The notes below the pieces were generated by a model that saw nothing but the letters and a program-made list of their open reading frames with translations, did no database searches and was not told the DNA's origin. Both the position numbers and the translations under genes were made by a program. A stretch of DNA of 55,161 nt from Pseudomonas fluorescens (GTDB taxonomy: Bacteria; Pseudomonadota; Gammaproteobacteria; Pseudomonadales; Pseudomonadaceae): positions 1 through 55,161 of the forward strand of contig NZ_MSDF01000046.1 of assembly GCF_002022275.1 (NCBI RefSeq). The letters run 5' to 3'. Shown piece by piece: positions 1 through 8,612 of the stretch (within the stretch, counting starts at the first letter, position 1; each line of letters starts with the position of its first letter).

Positions 1-8
1 CCGAGTGG

Positions 9-109
9 TGGGGCAAGAGCCTTTTGGTTACTTTTGGGCTCTTTTCAAAAGTGACCCGCCGTAAGGGCGGAACCCTAAGCGGCCATCACCCAAATACCGG
101 ATATACCCA
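9..109. repeat. Left copy of ~100 bp terminal inverted repeat
   Basis: This stretch matches the reverse complement of 55061-55161 with only a few mismatches over about 100 bases. It contains two potential hairpins: AAGAGCC pairing with GGCTCTT across about 15 bases, and CCGCC-GTAA-GGGCGG. It ends 6 bp before the stop codon of the phosphatidylcholine synthase gene, so it sits just downstream of that gene and may help end its transcription. Sequences of this kind are dispersed in Pseudomonas genomes, as far as I recall. No coding function is proposed. Confidence 0.85.
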
Positions 110-115
110 AAAAAA

Positions 116-832
116 TCAGCGGCGACTATCGAGCCACTCCAGCCCCGTACGCCAAACACAAATCCCCAGAAAGTAAGCCGACATCACCGACCACAACCCA
201 AACGTCCAGGGATTCGTATTCGGATAATCCACCACCATCAAAAAGCTGCACAGCAACCAAATCGTCGTCACCGCAATATTCAACGGCATAAACCGCTTCA
301 CCCGAAACGGATGCAAAAACTTCATCGGCGTCACGGTCAGCAGCGCCAGCCCGATCACTGTTGCCAACGTGACCCAGGCTTCCGGCTGGATGATGTACAC
401 GCACAGCGCCACCACGTTCCAGGCGGCCGGGAAGCCGACGAAGTAGTTGTCCTTGCTCTTCATGTTCACATTGCAGAAGCAGAACAACGAAGACACCAGA
501 ATCACCGATACGGTAAACAGGTGGGTAAATTCAGGCAGGTCGATATAGCGGTAGATAAACAACGCGGGAATAAACACGTACGTCAGGTAATCAATCACCA
601 GGTCCAGCACCGAGCCATCAAAACTCGGCAATACCGTGCTGACGTTCACCCGTCGCGCCAGGGAGCCGTCGACGCCATCGACCACCAGCGCCAGGCCCAG
701 CCACAGCAGGCAGGCCTTGGGCGAGTTTTCCAGCAGCGCCAGGGTTGCCAGAAAGGCCAGCACCACGCCGGTGGCGGTAAAGCCGTGGGCGCCCCAGGCT
801 TTGAGTCTGGCTACATGCAGGGTCGATATCAC
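116..832 (-). CDS. pcs: Phosphatidylcholine synthase (CDP-alcohol phosphatidyltransferase)
   Basis: This 238-residue, strongly hydrophobic inner-membrane protein should condense CDP-diacylglycerol with choline to make phosphatidylcholine in one step. Residues 55-81 carry the CDP-alcohol phosphotransferase motif DG-x2-AR-x12-G-x3-D-x3-D (D55, G56, A59, R60, G73, D77, D81). The 12-residue spacer is typical of bacterial Pcs, whereas most phospholipid synthases have 8. About seven or eight membrane segments follow from the hydrophobicity. The start is a GTG preceded by GGAGAG about 7 bp upstream. The gene stands alone and ends at the left terminal repeat. Confidence 0.9.
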   Translation of the reverse strand: MISTLHVARLKAWGAHGFTATGVVLAFLATLALLENSPKACLLWLGLALVVDGVDGSLARRVNVSTVLPSFDGSVLDLVIDYLTYVFIPALFIYRYIDLPEFTHLFTVSVILVSSLFCFCNVNMKSKDNYFVGFPAAWNVVALCVYIIQPEAWVTLATVIGLALLTVTPMKFLHPFRVKRFMPLNIAVTTIWLLCSFLMVVDYPNTNPWTFGLWSVMSAYFLGICVWRTGLEWLDSRR

Positions 833-981
833 GGGCGGCTCTCCAAAAAGTGAAACAGGGCAGCCGACAGCGTAACGCCGTCGAGTCTGGCCGGGGAATG
901 CAGGTATCGACCGGGAAGGGGGTCAGAAGGTTCACCACCCCGGTGTATCACTTAGCGTAGCAAGCGTAGGACGTTTCGGCA

Positions 982-1896
982 TCAGCCCTGACGGAACACC
1001 AGCGCCTTCAACCCGCTTTGGGGGTCAATATCCGGAAATTCCGGCGGGTTTTCCAACCTTTCCACAAAATGCAGGCCCGGTGCTTCGCGGGTTACGCCGT
1101 CGATCAGGAAGTCTTCGCCGAAGGCCGGGTCGTTCATGCACGCCAACACCGTGCCTTGCTCCGTGAGCAAGTCCGGCAGACGGCGTAGCACGCGCTGGTA
1201 GTCTTTGGTCAGCAGGAAGCTGCCTTTCTGGAAGGAAGGCGGGTCAATGATCACTAAATCATAAGGGCCGCTGCTGGTGACCTTCGCCCAGGACTTGAAC
1301 AGGTCGTGGCCGAGAAAGCTGACTTTGCTCAGGTCGTGACCGTTCAGGCGATGGTTGTCACGGCCCCGGCTGAGGGCGCCACGGGCCATGTCCAGGTTCA
1401 CCACGTGGTCGGCGCCACCTTCGATGGCGGCCACGGAAAACCCGCAGGTGTAGGCAAACAGGTTGAGTACGCGCTGACCCTTGGCCTGCTCGCGCACCCA
1501 GTTGCGGCCGTAGCGCATGTCGAGGAACAGCCCGCTGTTCTGTTTTTTACCCAGGTCGATCAAATACCGCAGGCCGCCTTCGGTGATGGTCCGCTCGTCG
1601 ATGACTTCACCCACCAGCCATTCGGTGGTGCTTTGCGGCAGGTAGCGATGCTGCAGGGCGACGGTGTACGCGCCGAATTGGCTTTGCAGCAACTGTTTCA
1701 GGGCTTCCAGCGGCGCGGCTTCGGGCTCTTTGAACAGCGAGACCAGTATCACGCCCTCCAGCCAGTCCACTGTCAGTTGCTCCAGGCCCGGCCAGCAGCG
1801 GCCACGGCCATGGAACAGGCGGCGGGTTTCAACCGGCGGGCTGGCCAGGGCGCTGAGCAAGTGGGCGTGCAAGGTAGCAAGTGCGTCTGGGTTCAT
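982..1896 (-). CDS. Class I SAM-dependent methyltransferase, RlmI/RlmK-like
   Basis: This 304-residue cytoplasmic protein has a Rossmann methyltransferase core. The SAM-binding motif I is VLNLFAYTCGFSVAA (near residue 144), followed by an acidic motif II (NLDMARGAL) and the IDPPSF motif of the RlmI/RlmKL 23S rRNA cytosine or guanine methyltransferase group. The substrate is probably RNA, by family, but I cannot say which nucleotide. No PUA domain is visible at the N terminus, so it is shorter than RlmI. The start is ATG at 1896 with a weak ribosome site. No operon partner is apparent. Confidence 0.75.
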   Translation of the reverse strand: MNPDALATLHAHLLSALASPPVETRRLFHGRGRCWPGLEQLTVDWLEGVILVSLFKEPEAAPLEALKQLLQSQFGAYTVALQHRYLPQSTTEWLVGEVIDERTITEGGLRYLIDLGKKQNSGLFLDMRYGRNWVREQAKGQRVLNLFAYTCGFSVAAIEGGADHVVNLDMARGALSRGRDNHRLNGHDLSKVSFLGHDLFKSWAKVTSSGPYDLVIIDPPSFQKGSFLLTKDYQRVLRRLPDLLTEQGTVLACMNDPAFGEDFLIDGVTREAPGLHFVERLENPPEFPDIDPQSGLKALVFRQG

Positions 1897-2087
1897 CGTT
1901 AAACGTCAGTCATTAAGCGGGCGGCATTTTAAACACAGTTGCGCGTGTTGTGGGCGTCGAAGCACAACGTGCTGGTGAGGAGACGTTTTGCAGTGATTCA
2001 TGCTCAAATTCATGAAAACTGCGCCTGATATCAGGCAAAAAATCCTTTGGCGCCGCCATAAACTGGAAAAAAAGCCCGGAGGTGCCC

Positions 2088-4766
2088 ATGAACGGTTTTG
2101 CGAGTGCAGTGAATCAGACGGCAATGGATCAGGAAGAGCTCGACGAGTGGCGCGACGCCCTGGCCTCGCTGGTGGCCAACGCGGGGCCGGCGCGGGCGCG
2201 GCAAATCCTCGACCTGCTGGCCCGCGAAGGCAGCGCGCCGCACATCGACTGGAAACCCCTCCACGGCACGCCCTATATCAATAGCATCAGCGTCGAGCAG
2301 CAGCCGAGCTTTCCCGGCGACCTCGCCACCGAAGAGCGCCTGGCCTCGCTGGTGCGCTGGAACGCCCTGGCCATGGTGGTGCGCGCCAATCAGGCGTATG
2401 GCGAACTCGGTGGGCATATCGCCAGCTACGCCAGTGCGGCGGATTTGTTTGAAGTCGGTTTCAACCATTTTTTCCGTGCGCGCAACGACAGTTTTGGCGG
2501 CGATCTGGTGTTCTACCAGCCGCATTCGGCGCCGGGCATCTATGCACGGGCGTTTCTCGAAGGGCGCCTGAGCGAGACAGACCTCTCCCACTATCGCCAG
2601 GAAATCGGCGGGCCTCAGGCTGGCGCGCGTGGGCTCTCCAGTTACCCGCACCCGTGGCTGATGCCGGACTTTTGGCAGTTCCCCACCGGTTCCATGGGCA
2701 TTGGCCCGATCAGCTCGATTTTCCAGGCGCGCTTTATGCGCTACCTGCAACACCGCCACTTGCAGGACACCAGCGACCGCCACGTCTGGGGCGTGTTCGG
2801 CGACGGTGAAATGGACGAGCCAGAAAGCATGTCGGCCCTGACCCTGGCCGCCCGCGAAGGCCTGGACAACCTGACCTGGGTGGTCAACTGCAACCTGCAA
2901 CGCCTCGATGGCCCGGTGCGTGGCAACGGGCGGATTATCGATGAACTGGAAGCGTTGTTCGCCGGGGCGGGGTGGAACGTGATCAAGCTGGTGTGGGGCT
3001 CGGACTGGGATGCCTTGCTGGCCAAAGACGTCGACGGTTCGCTGGTGACGACCTTGTCGAATACCGTGGACGGGCAATTCCAGACCTTCGCCGCCAAGGA
3101 CGGTGCCTACAACCGCGAACACTTTTTCGGCCAAAACCCGTCCCTGGCCAAATTGGTCGAGGGCATGAGCGATGAGCAGATCGACCGTCTCAAGCGCGGT
3201 GGCCACGACATGGTCAAGATCCACGCGGCCTACCACGCTGCGCGGCGGGTCAAGGGCAAGCCCACGGTGATTCTGGCCCAGACCAAGAAGGGCTTCGGCA
3301 TGGGCGAGGCCGGGCAGGGCAAGATGACCACCCACCAGCAGAAGAAGCTGGATCGCGACGCGTTGATCGCCTTCCGCAACCGTTTCCAATTGCCGCTGAC
3401 GGATGAGCAAACCGAGTCGCTGAGCTTCTTCAAACCGGCGGACGACAGCCTTGAATTGCGTTACCTGCACCAGCGGCGCAGCGCGCTGGGCGGTTATGTG
3501 CCGAGCCGAAGCCAAGTCGCTGCGCCCGTCAGCGTGCCGTCGGTCGAGGGTTACGCCGGATTCGCCACCTTGGCGGCGGGCAAGGAAATGTCCACGACCA
3601 TGGCCTTTGTGCGCATGCTCACCAACCTCCTCAAGGACAAGGCCCTCGGCCCGCGCATCGTGCCCATCGTCGCCGACGAGGCGCGTACCTTCGGCATGGC
3701 CAACCTGTTCAAGCAGATCGGCATCTATTCCAGCGTCGGCCAGCGTTACGAGCCGGAAGACATCGGCTCGATCCTCAGCTACCGCGAAGCCACCGACGGG
3801 CAGATTCTGGAAGAGGGCATCAGCGAGGCCAGCGCCATCAGCTCCTGGGTCGCGGCCGCTACCAGTTACTCGGTGCACGGCCTGCGCATGCTGCCGTTCT
3901 ACATCTATTACTCGATGTTCGGCTTCCAGCGTGTCGGCGACCTGATCTGGGCCGCCGCCGACCAACGCGCCCGTGGTTTCCTGCTCGGCGCCACGGCGGG
4001 GCGCACCACCCTCGGCGGCGAAGGCCTGCAGCACCAGGACGGCAGCAGCCACCTCACAGCCGCCACGGTGCCGAATTGCCGGGCGTACGATCCAGCGTTT
4101 GCGGGGGAATTCGCGGTGATCCTCGACCACGGCATGCGTCAGATGCTGGAACACGATGTGGACGAGTTCTATTACGTGACCCTGATGAACGAAAACTACC
4201 CGCAGCCAAGCCTGCCCGAGGGCGTGGAAGCGGCGATTATCAAGGGGATGTATCGCCTGGAAGGCGCGGCCGACGCCAAGGTGCGCCTGCTCGGTTCCGG
4301 CACGCTGCTGCGTGAGGCGCAGGCGGCAGCGCAATTGTTGGCCGAGGATTGGCAAGTGGCGAGCGAGGTCTTCAGTGTCACCAGTTACAGCGAACTGGCA
4401 CGGGATGCGCGCGAGGTGGAGCGCTGGAATCGTCTGCACCCGCAGGCGCCGGCGCGGGTCAGCCATGTGAATGCTTGCTTGCCCAAAGGCGCGCCTGTCG
4501 TTGCCGTGTCTGACTATGTGCGGGCGGTGCCGCAGATGATTGGCTCGTACCTGGATTCCAGCTACACGGTACTGGGCACCGACGGGTTTGGGCGCAGTGA
4601 TACGCGGGCGGCGTTAAGGGATTTCTTTGAGGTGGACCGGCATCACCTTGTGCTGGCGGCGCTGACGGCGTTGGTGGAGCAGGGGAGTTTGGCGCGGGAG
4701 GTGTGCCAGCAGGCGATTGAGCGTTATAGCCTGCAACCGGAGCGAGAGCCATCCTGGATCTCCTGA
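2088..4766 (+). CDS. AceE-type 2-oxoacid (pyruvate) dehydrogenase E1, homodimeric
   Basis: This 892-residue protein is the thiamin-diphosphate decarboxylase component of a pyruvate dehydrogenase-like complex, in the single-chain homodimeric form. The TPP-binding motif begins with GDGEMDEPE at residue 238 and ends with the NCNLQRLDGPVRGN segment near 270-283. A GTG lies 6 bp upstream in frame, but ATG at 2088 is preferred because GGAGG (2078-2082) is then correctly spaced. No E2 or E3 gene is nearby, unlike the usual aceE-aceF pair, so this is probably a second E1 in the genome. Such paralogs can prefer 2-oxobutyrate (the MdeB type in P. putida). Pyruvate or 2-oxobutyrate are both possible substrates. 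Confidence 0.85.
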   Translation: MNGFASAVNQTAMDQEELDEWRDALASLVANAGPARARQILDLLAREGSAPHIDWKPLHGTPYINSISVEQQPSFPGDLATEERLASLVRWNALAMVVRANQAYGELGGHIASYASAADLFEVGFNHFFRARNDSFGGDLVFYQPHSAPGIYARAFLEGRLSETDLSHYRQEIGGPQAGARGLSSYPHPWLMPDFWQFPTGSMGIGPISSIFQARFMRYLQHRHLQDTSDRHVWGVFGDGEMDEPESMSALTLAAREGLDNLTWVVNCNLQRLDGPVRGNGRIIDELEALFAGAGWNVIKLVWGSDWDALLAKDVDGSLVTTLSNTVDGQFQTFAAKDGAYNREHFFGQNPSLAKLVEGMSDEQIDRLKRGGHDMVKIHAAYHAARRVKGKPTVILAQTKKGFGMGEAGQGKMTTHQQKKLDRDALIAFRNRFQLPLTDEQTESLSFFKPADDSLELRYLHQRRSALGGYVPSRSQVAAPVSVPSVEGYAGFATLAAGKEMSTTMAFVRMLTNLLKDKALGPRIVPIVADEARTFGMANLFKQIGIYSSVGQRYEPEDIGSILSYREATDGQILEEGISEASAISSWVAAATSYSVHGLRMLPFYIYYSMFGFQRVGDLIWAAADQRARGFLLGATAGRTTLGGEGLQHQDGSSHLTAATVPNCRAYDPAFAGEFAVILDHGMRQMLEHDVDEFYYVTLMNENYPQPSLPEGVEAAIIKGMYRLEGAADAKVRLLGSGTLLREAQAAAQLLAEDWQVASEVFSVTSYSELARDAREVERWNRLHPQAPARVSHVNACLPKGAPVVAVSDYVRAVPQMIGSYLDSSYTVLGTDGFGRSDTRAALRDFFEVDRHHLVLAALTALVEQGSLAREVCQQAIERYSLQPEREPSWIS

Positions 4767-4781
4767 CCGATGGAGATCAAC

Positions 4782-4870
4782 TGTGGGAGCTGGCTTGCCT
4801 GCGATAGCGGTGTATCAGCCAAACACTGGCTGACTGACACTCCGCTATCGCAGGCAAGCCAGCTCCCACA
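4782..4870. repeat. REPIN (inverted pair of REP sequences, TGTGGGAGCTGGCTTGCC family)
   Basis: Two REP sequences face each other: TGTGGGAGCTGGCTTGCCTG at the left and its reverse complement at the right, joined by a short spacer with its own small hairpin (CAGCCA...TGGCTG). This is the typical REPIN form of the P. fluorescens group. It fills the gap between two convergent genes and can fold into a long cruciform or terminator-like stem. The matching RAYT transposase is not in this window. Confidence 0.9.
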
Positions 4871-4887
4871 CTGTTTTGTGGTGTGGC

Positions 4888-5373
4888 TTACAAGGTGGCA
4901 ATCAGGGCTGGCCCAAACGCTTCCTTCAGAAAGCCCGGTGCGATGTACCGCTCGTAATGTGCTTCGGAAAGCAGAAAAAACTCGCGGTCAATCGCATCGC
5001 GCAAGTCCGCCAGATGGCGCTCGCGAAACTCCGGCTGTAACACCAAGCCATAGGCATCTAGCCTGGAGATCACCCGCGCGCCCCGGGCAATCAACTGGTA
5101 GGCCCAGCAATACGGCGATTGGTGCGGCACAAAACGGATCTTGCGGCTTTCCAGTTGCTGACGCAGCAGGTGCGGGTCAAACACTTCGAGCTTGCTGGCC
5201 ATCACCTGCACCAGCAATTGCTCCAGGCGCAGCCACACCGCCTGTTTTTCCTCGGCGTTGTAGCCGTTCCACTGGATGACTTCGTGGTGATAGCGCTTGC
5301 AGCCGCGGCACACGAGGTCCCCGTAGACGGTGGAACACAGGCCGACGCAGGGTGTTTTGATTTGGTTAGGCAT
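4888..5373 (-). CDS. DUF1289 domain protein
   Basis: This 161-residue protein begins with a cysteine-rich segment, TPCVGLCSTVYGDLVCRGCKR (about residues 7-27), whose four cysteines resemble a small metal-binding or Fe-S-type site. This is the signature of the DUF1289 family (YdhL-like). The C-terminal half is charged and has no recognised motif. The biochemical role of the family is not established. The gene lies between two REPINs and is convergent with the E1 gene. Confidence 0.75.
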   Translation of the reverse strand: MPNQIKTPCVGLCSTVYGDLVCRGCKRYHHEVIQWNGYNAEEKQAVWLRLEQLLVQVMASKLEVFDPHLLRQQLESRKIRFVPHQSPYCWAYQLIARGARVISRLDAYGLVLQPEFRERHLADLRDAIDREFFLLSEAHYERYIAPGFLKEAFGPALIATL

Positions 5374-5395
5374 AAGTCAATTTTTGCCGGATTAA

Positions 5396-5482
5396 TGTGG
5401 GAGCTGGCTTGCCTGCGATAGCATCACCTCTGCATGACTGGCATACCGAGATGCCCGCATCGCAGGCAAGCCAGCTCCCACA
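5396..5482. repeat. REPIN (TGTGGGAGCTGGCTTGCC family)
   Basis: This is a second inverted REP pair of the same family as 4782-4870, with a different central spacer. It lies between the 3' end of nrdB and the start of the DUF1289 gene and has a potential long stem. It could also terminate nrdB transcripts. Confidence 0.9.
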
Positions 5483-5503
5483 TAAGCCTCACATTGATTT
5501 GAA

Positions 5504-6754
5504 TCAGTCCCAGCTCAGCGCGCCGCCGGTCTGGTATTCGATCACACGGGTTTCGAAGAAGTTTTTCTCTTTCTTCAAGTCCATGATCTCGCTCATCCAC
5601 GGGAACGGGTTAGTCGTCCCTGGATACTCTTCTTTAAGACCAATCTGCGACAAACGACGGTTCGCGATGAACTTGAGGTAATCCTCCATCATCGCCGCAT
5701 TCATGCCTAACACGCCGCGAGGCATAGTATCGCGAGCGTACTCGATCTCCAGCTGCGTCCCCTGCAAAATCATCTGTGTCGCTTCTTCCTTCATCTCGGC
5801 ATCCCACAAATGCGGGTTTTCGATTTTGATCTGGTTGATCACATCGATACCGAAGTTCAGGTGCATCGACTCATCGCGCAGGATGTACTGAAACTGCTCC
5901 GCCACGCCGGTCATTTTGTTGCGACGGCCCATCGACAGGATCTGAGTAAAACCGCAGTAGAAGAAGATGCCTTCCAGTACGCAGTAGTAGGCGACCAGGT
6001 TGCGCAGCAGTTCCTTGTCGGTGTCGACGGTACCGGTTTCAAACTTGGGATCGGAGATCGAACGGGTGTACTTCAAGCCCCAAGCGGCCTTTTTAGCGAC
6101 CGACGGAATCTCGTGGTACATGTTGAAGATTTCGCCTTCATCCATGGCCAGCGATTCGATGCAGTACTGGTACGCGTGGGTGTGGATCGCTTCTTCGAAG
6201 GCCTGGCGCAGGATGTACTGGCGGCATTCCGGGTTGGTAATCAGGCGGTACACGGCCAGCACGAGGTTGTTGGCGACCAGGGAGTCGGCGGTGGAGAAGA
6301 AGCCGAGGTTGCGCATGACGATGCGGCGTTCGTCGTCGGTCAGGCCTTCGGGGTTTTTCCACAGGGCGATGTCGGCGGTCATGTTGACCTCTTGCGGCAT
6401 CCAGTGGTTGGCGCAGCCGTCGAGGTATTTTTGCCAGGCCCAGTCGTACTTGAAGGGCACGAGTTGGTTGAGGTCGGCGCGGCAGTTGATCATGCGCTTT
6501 TCGTCAACGGCGACGCGGGCGGAGGCGCCTTCGAGTTCGGCGAGGCCTTCGGCGACGTCGAGGCTGTCGAGGGCGGCTTTGGCGCGCACGATGGCGGCGG
6601 AGTCACTGGCGGTGACGGCGCGGGCTTCGATGGCGGCGGCGGCGCCGGCACCGTCGAGGCGGTCCATGTTGGCTTCGGTGGCGTGGCCGGCGTTGGCGCC
6701 TTTGATCACCGCTGCACCGGTGTCTTCGTTGTCGACTTCATCCCAACTCAGCAT
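5504..6754 (-). CDS. nrdB: Ribonucleotide reductase class Ia, small (R2, diferric-tyrosyl) subunit
   Basis: This 416-residue protein supplies the tyrosyl-radical/di-iron subunit that lets NrdA reduce ribonucleoside diphosphates for DNA synthesis. The iron-ligand helices are visible: EAIHTHAY, EGIFFYCGF and DESMHLNF, in the usual order. The first ~80 residues are an alanine-rich extension before MINCRADLNQL, where the ferritin-like fold begins. The reading frame stays open 33 codons further upstream, but ATG at 6754 is chosen because GGAAGGAG lies at the right distance. The gene is not next to nrdA here. Two NrdR-like boxes lie upstream. Confidence 0.93.
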   Translation of the reverse strand: MLSWDEVDNEDTGAAVIKGANAGHATEANMDRLDGAGAAAAIEARAVTASDSAAIVRAKAALDSLDVAEGLAELEGASARVAVDEKRMINCRADLNQLVPFKYDWAWQKYLDGCANHWMPQEVNMTADIALWKNPEGLTDDERRIVMRNLGFFSTADSLVANNLVLAVYRLITNPECRQYILRQAFEEAIHTHAYQYCIESLAMDEGEIFNMYHEIPSVAKKAAWGLKYTRSISDPKFETGTVDTDKELLRNLVAYYCVLEGIFFYCGFTQILSMGRRNKMTGVAEQFQYILRDESMHLNFGIDVINQIKIENPHLWDAEMKEEATQMILQGTQLEIEYARDTMPRGVLGMNAAMMEDYLKFIANRRLSQIGLKEEYPGTTNPFPWMSEIMDLKKEKNFFETRVIEYQTGGALSWD

Positions 6755-6849
6755 TGAAATTCTCCTTCCTGGTACTCGAAAAATAGGTGATTTGCAGGCT
6801 TCAAGGCATTGAAATACTGCGCATAATGTGGTCGGTAAATACCGATACT

Positions 6850-6899
6850 GCACACTATGTAGTGGTCTGTTCTGTTTGTGGGCACACTATATGGGGTGT
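6850..6899 (-). promoter_or_regulatory. Pair of NrdR-like boxes upstream of nrdB
   Basis: Two imperfect palindromes, around 6850-6867 (CACACTATGTAGTGG) and 6884-6899 (ACACTATATGGGGTGT), resemble the NrdR consensus acaCwAtATaTwGtgt at roughly 11-13 of 16 positions each. Their centres are about 32 bp apart, three helical turns, which is typical of NrdR tandem sites that repress nrd promoters. The same 300 bp gap also holds the promoter of the divergent fae operon, where I see no other clear site. Confidence 0.7.
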
Positions 6900-7054
6900 A
6901 ACAAAGTTGGTCAACGCACAAGACCGACCCGGTCGTCGCAGGGGGTATGAGAAAAACTCACAGCCCCATGACTTTTAATGGTTACGGCCGCTTCAAAGGC
7001 CAGTGCTAAAAAATCGCAAACAAGCTCCCCATAACAACAAAGAGCGTTTGCGAA

Positions 7055-7567
7055 ATGAAAGCACTTGATCTGTACATCGGCGAAGGCTTTGAAGGCCCAG
7101 GCGTCAATGCTGCCCACATCAATATCCTCATCGGCCCACGCAACGGCCCGGCTGGCCAGGCGTTCGCCAACAGCCTCGCGTCGCCAAGCCAGGGCCACTG
7201 CCCTTTCATGGTGATTGCCCAGCCGAATATCCCGGTCAAACCCATGACCCTTTACGTCAACAAGGCCGAAATCAGCAGCGACCTGCACGGCAATGCCACG
7301 TGGGGCGCGTCCCAGGCCGGTATCGCCAAGGCGGTACTGGAAGCCTTGCTCGACGGCACCCTGCCACCGGAAGCCGAAGACGAGTGGGCCATCGTCACCG
7401 CCAACTGGGTCAACCCGGGCTGCGATGACCTCGACACCGTTTACCTGAACAACTACAACGCCTGCCGCACCGCGATCCGCGCCGCCCTGACCGGCACGCC
7501 GTACACCGCGCAACTGGCGGACGTGGTCAACCACATCAGCAACCCTTTCTACACGCCCAAGGCCTGA
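7055..7567 (+). CDS. Homolog of formaldehyde-activating enzyme (Fae)
   Basis: This 170-residue protein has the length and signature of Fae, the enzyme that condenses formaldehyde with tetrahydromethanopterin in methylotrophs. The conserved AHINILIGPR segment (His21) matches the active-site histidine region of Fae, and a CPFMVIAQPNIPVKP segment follows as in the family. Pseudomonads are not known to make tetrahydromethanopterin, so the true substrate is probably another carbonyl compound. It is the first gene of an apparent operon with an aldo/keto reductase (10 bp downstream) and an aldehyde dehydrogenase. The ribosome site is weak. Confidence 0.82.
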   Translation: MKALDLYIGEGFEGPGVNAAHINILIGPRNGPAGQAFANSLASPSQGHCPFMVIAQPNIPVKPMTLYVNKAEISSDLHGNATWGASQAGIAKAVLEALLDGTLPPEAEDEWAIVTANWVNPGCDDLDTVYLNNYNACRTAIRAALTGTPYTAQLADVVNHISNPFYTPKA

Positions 7568-7577
7568 GGAGAATCCC

Positions 7578-8612
7578 ATGCAATACACACGTTTGGGCAA
7601 CTCCGGCCTGCAAGTCTCGCGTCTGTGCCTGGGCACCATGAACATGGGCACCCCGGACTGGAAACCGTGGATCTTCGACGAAAAGCAAAGTGAGCCGATC
7701 GTCGCCCACGCCTTGGACAATGGCGTCAACTTTATCGACCTGGCCGACTTCTACTCGGCAGGCGTCGGCGAAGAAGTGGTGGGGCGCATCCTCAAGCGCG
7801 TGGCGCGGCGTGAAGACATTGTGGTCACCACCAAGGTCGGCTATGGCACCCGCAGCGGCATCAACGCCAGCGGCCATTCGCGCAAGCACATCATGGACAG
7901 CATCGACGCGTCCCTGAGCCGCTTGGGCATGGATTATGTCGATGTGTTCATGCTGCATTACTTTGACGTGAACACGCCGGTCGAGGAAACCATGAGCGCG
8001 ATGAACGACATCGTGCGCTCCGGCAAGGCCCGCTACATCGGTGTGTCGACGATGCTCACCGGTCAGCTCGCCAAGATCCTCATGGCCTGCGAGCGCAATG
8101 GCTGGGTCAAGCCGATCAATATGCAGCTGCAACTGAACTGCGCCTACCGTGAAGAAGAGCGCGAGATGATCCCGTTCTGCCGTGATCAGGGCCTCGGTGT
8201 CTCGGTGTTCAGCCCGTTGGCCCGTGGCCTGCTCACGGGGGAAGTGCAATCAACGCGCAACCAGACCGACTTCTTTACCCAGCAGATGTACAGCGATCAG
8301 GCGTCATTCGACATCGCCCACTCGGTGCAACGCGTCGCCCGCGCCCGTGGCGTGTCGAACGCGCAAATCGCCCAGGCCTGGGTCGCCAACCACCCTGGCG
8401 TCGACGTGATGCTGGTGGGGGCCGACACCACGGCGCAGTTCGATAGCGCACTGGCCGCTTTGGACACCCAACTGGACGCCGAAGAGCTCCATGAGCTGGA
8501 ACGCAACTACACCCCGTGCGACGTGATCAACGATTACACCGCCGGCAAGCGCATCCTGCGTGCGGCCCGCCCGGGCCTGGACCGTTTCAACCTGATCGAG
8601 GCCGTGGCATGA
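7578..8612 (+). CDS. Aldo/keto reductase
   Basis: This 344-residue cytoplasmic oxidoreductase has the AKR catalytic tetrad in place: D54, Y59, K86 (in VVTTKVGYG) and H127 (in FMLHYFD). It should reduce an aldehyde or ketone with NAD(P)H, or run in reverse. The sequence resembles the YajO/Tas group of AKRs. ATG at 7578 follows GAGGAGAA. Its stop codon overlaps the ATG of the next gene (ATGA), which points to translational coupling. The substrate is unknown but is presumably shared with the adjacent Fae homolog and dehydrogenase. Confidence 0.9.
   Translation: MQYTRLGNSGLQVSRLCLGTMNMGTPDWKPWIFDEKQSEPIVAHALDNGVNFIDLADFYSAGVGEEVVGRILKRVARREDIVVTTKVGYGTRSGINASGHSRKHIMDSIDASLSRLGMDYVDVFMLHYFDVNTPVEETMSAMNDIVRSGKARYIGVSTMLTGQLAKILMACERNGWVKPINMQLQLNCAYREEEREMIPFCRDQGLGVSVFSPLARGLLTGEVQSTRNQTDFFTQQMYSDQASFDIAHSVQRVARARGVSNAQIAQAWVANHPGVDVMLVGADTTAQFDSALAALDTQLDAEELHELERNYTPCDVINDYTAGKRILRAARPGLDRFNLIEAVA

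Noticed and set aside
69..96. hrp-box-like GGAACC-N15-CCAAATA in the left terminal repeat
   Set aside because: The second half reads CCAA rather than CCAC, the same sequence occurs in the right copy of the repeat, and it points into the 3' end of pcs. It is a chance match inside a repeat.
2031..4466. Long 811-codon open frame on the minus strand
   Set aside because: It is the antisense shadow of the AceE-type gene, caused by high third-position GC. Its product is Arg/His/Gln-rich with no family pattern.
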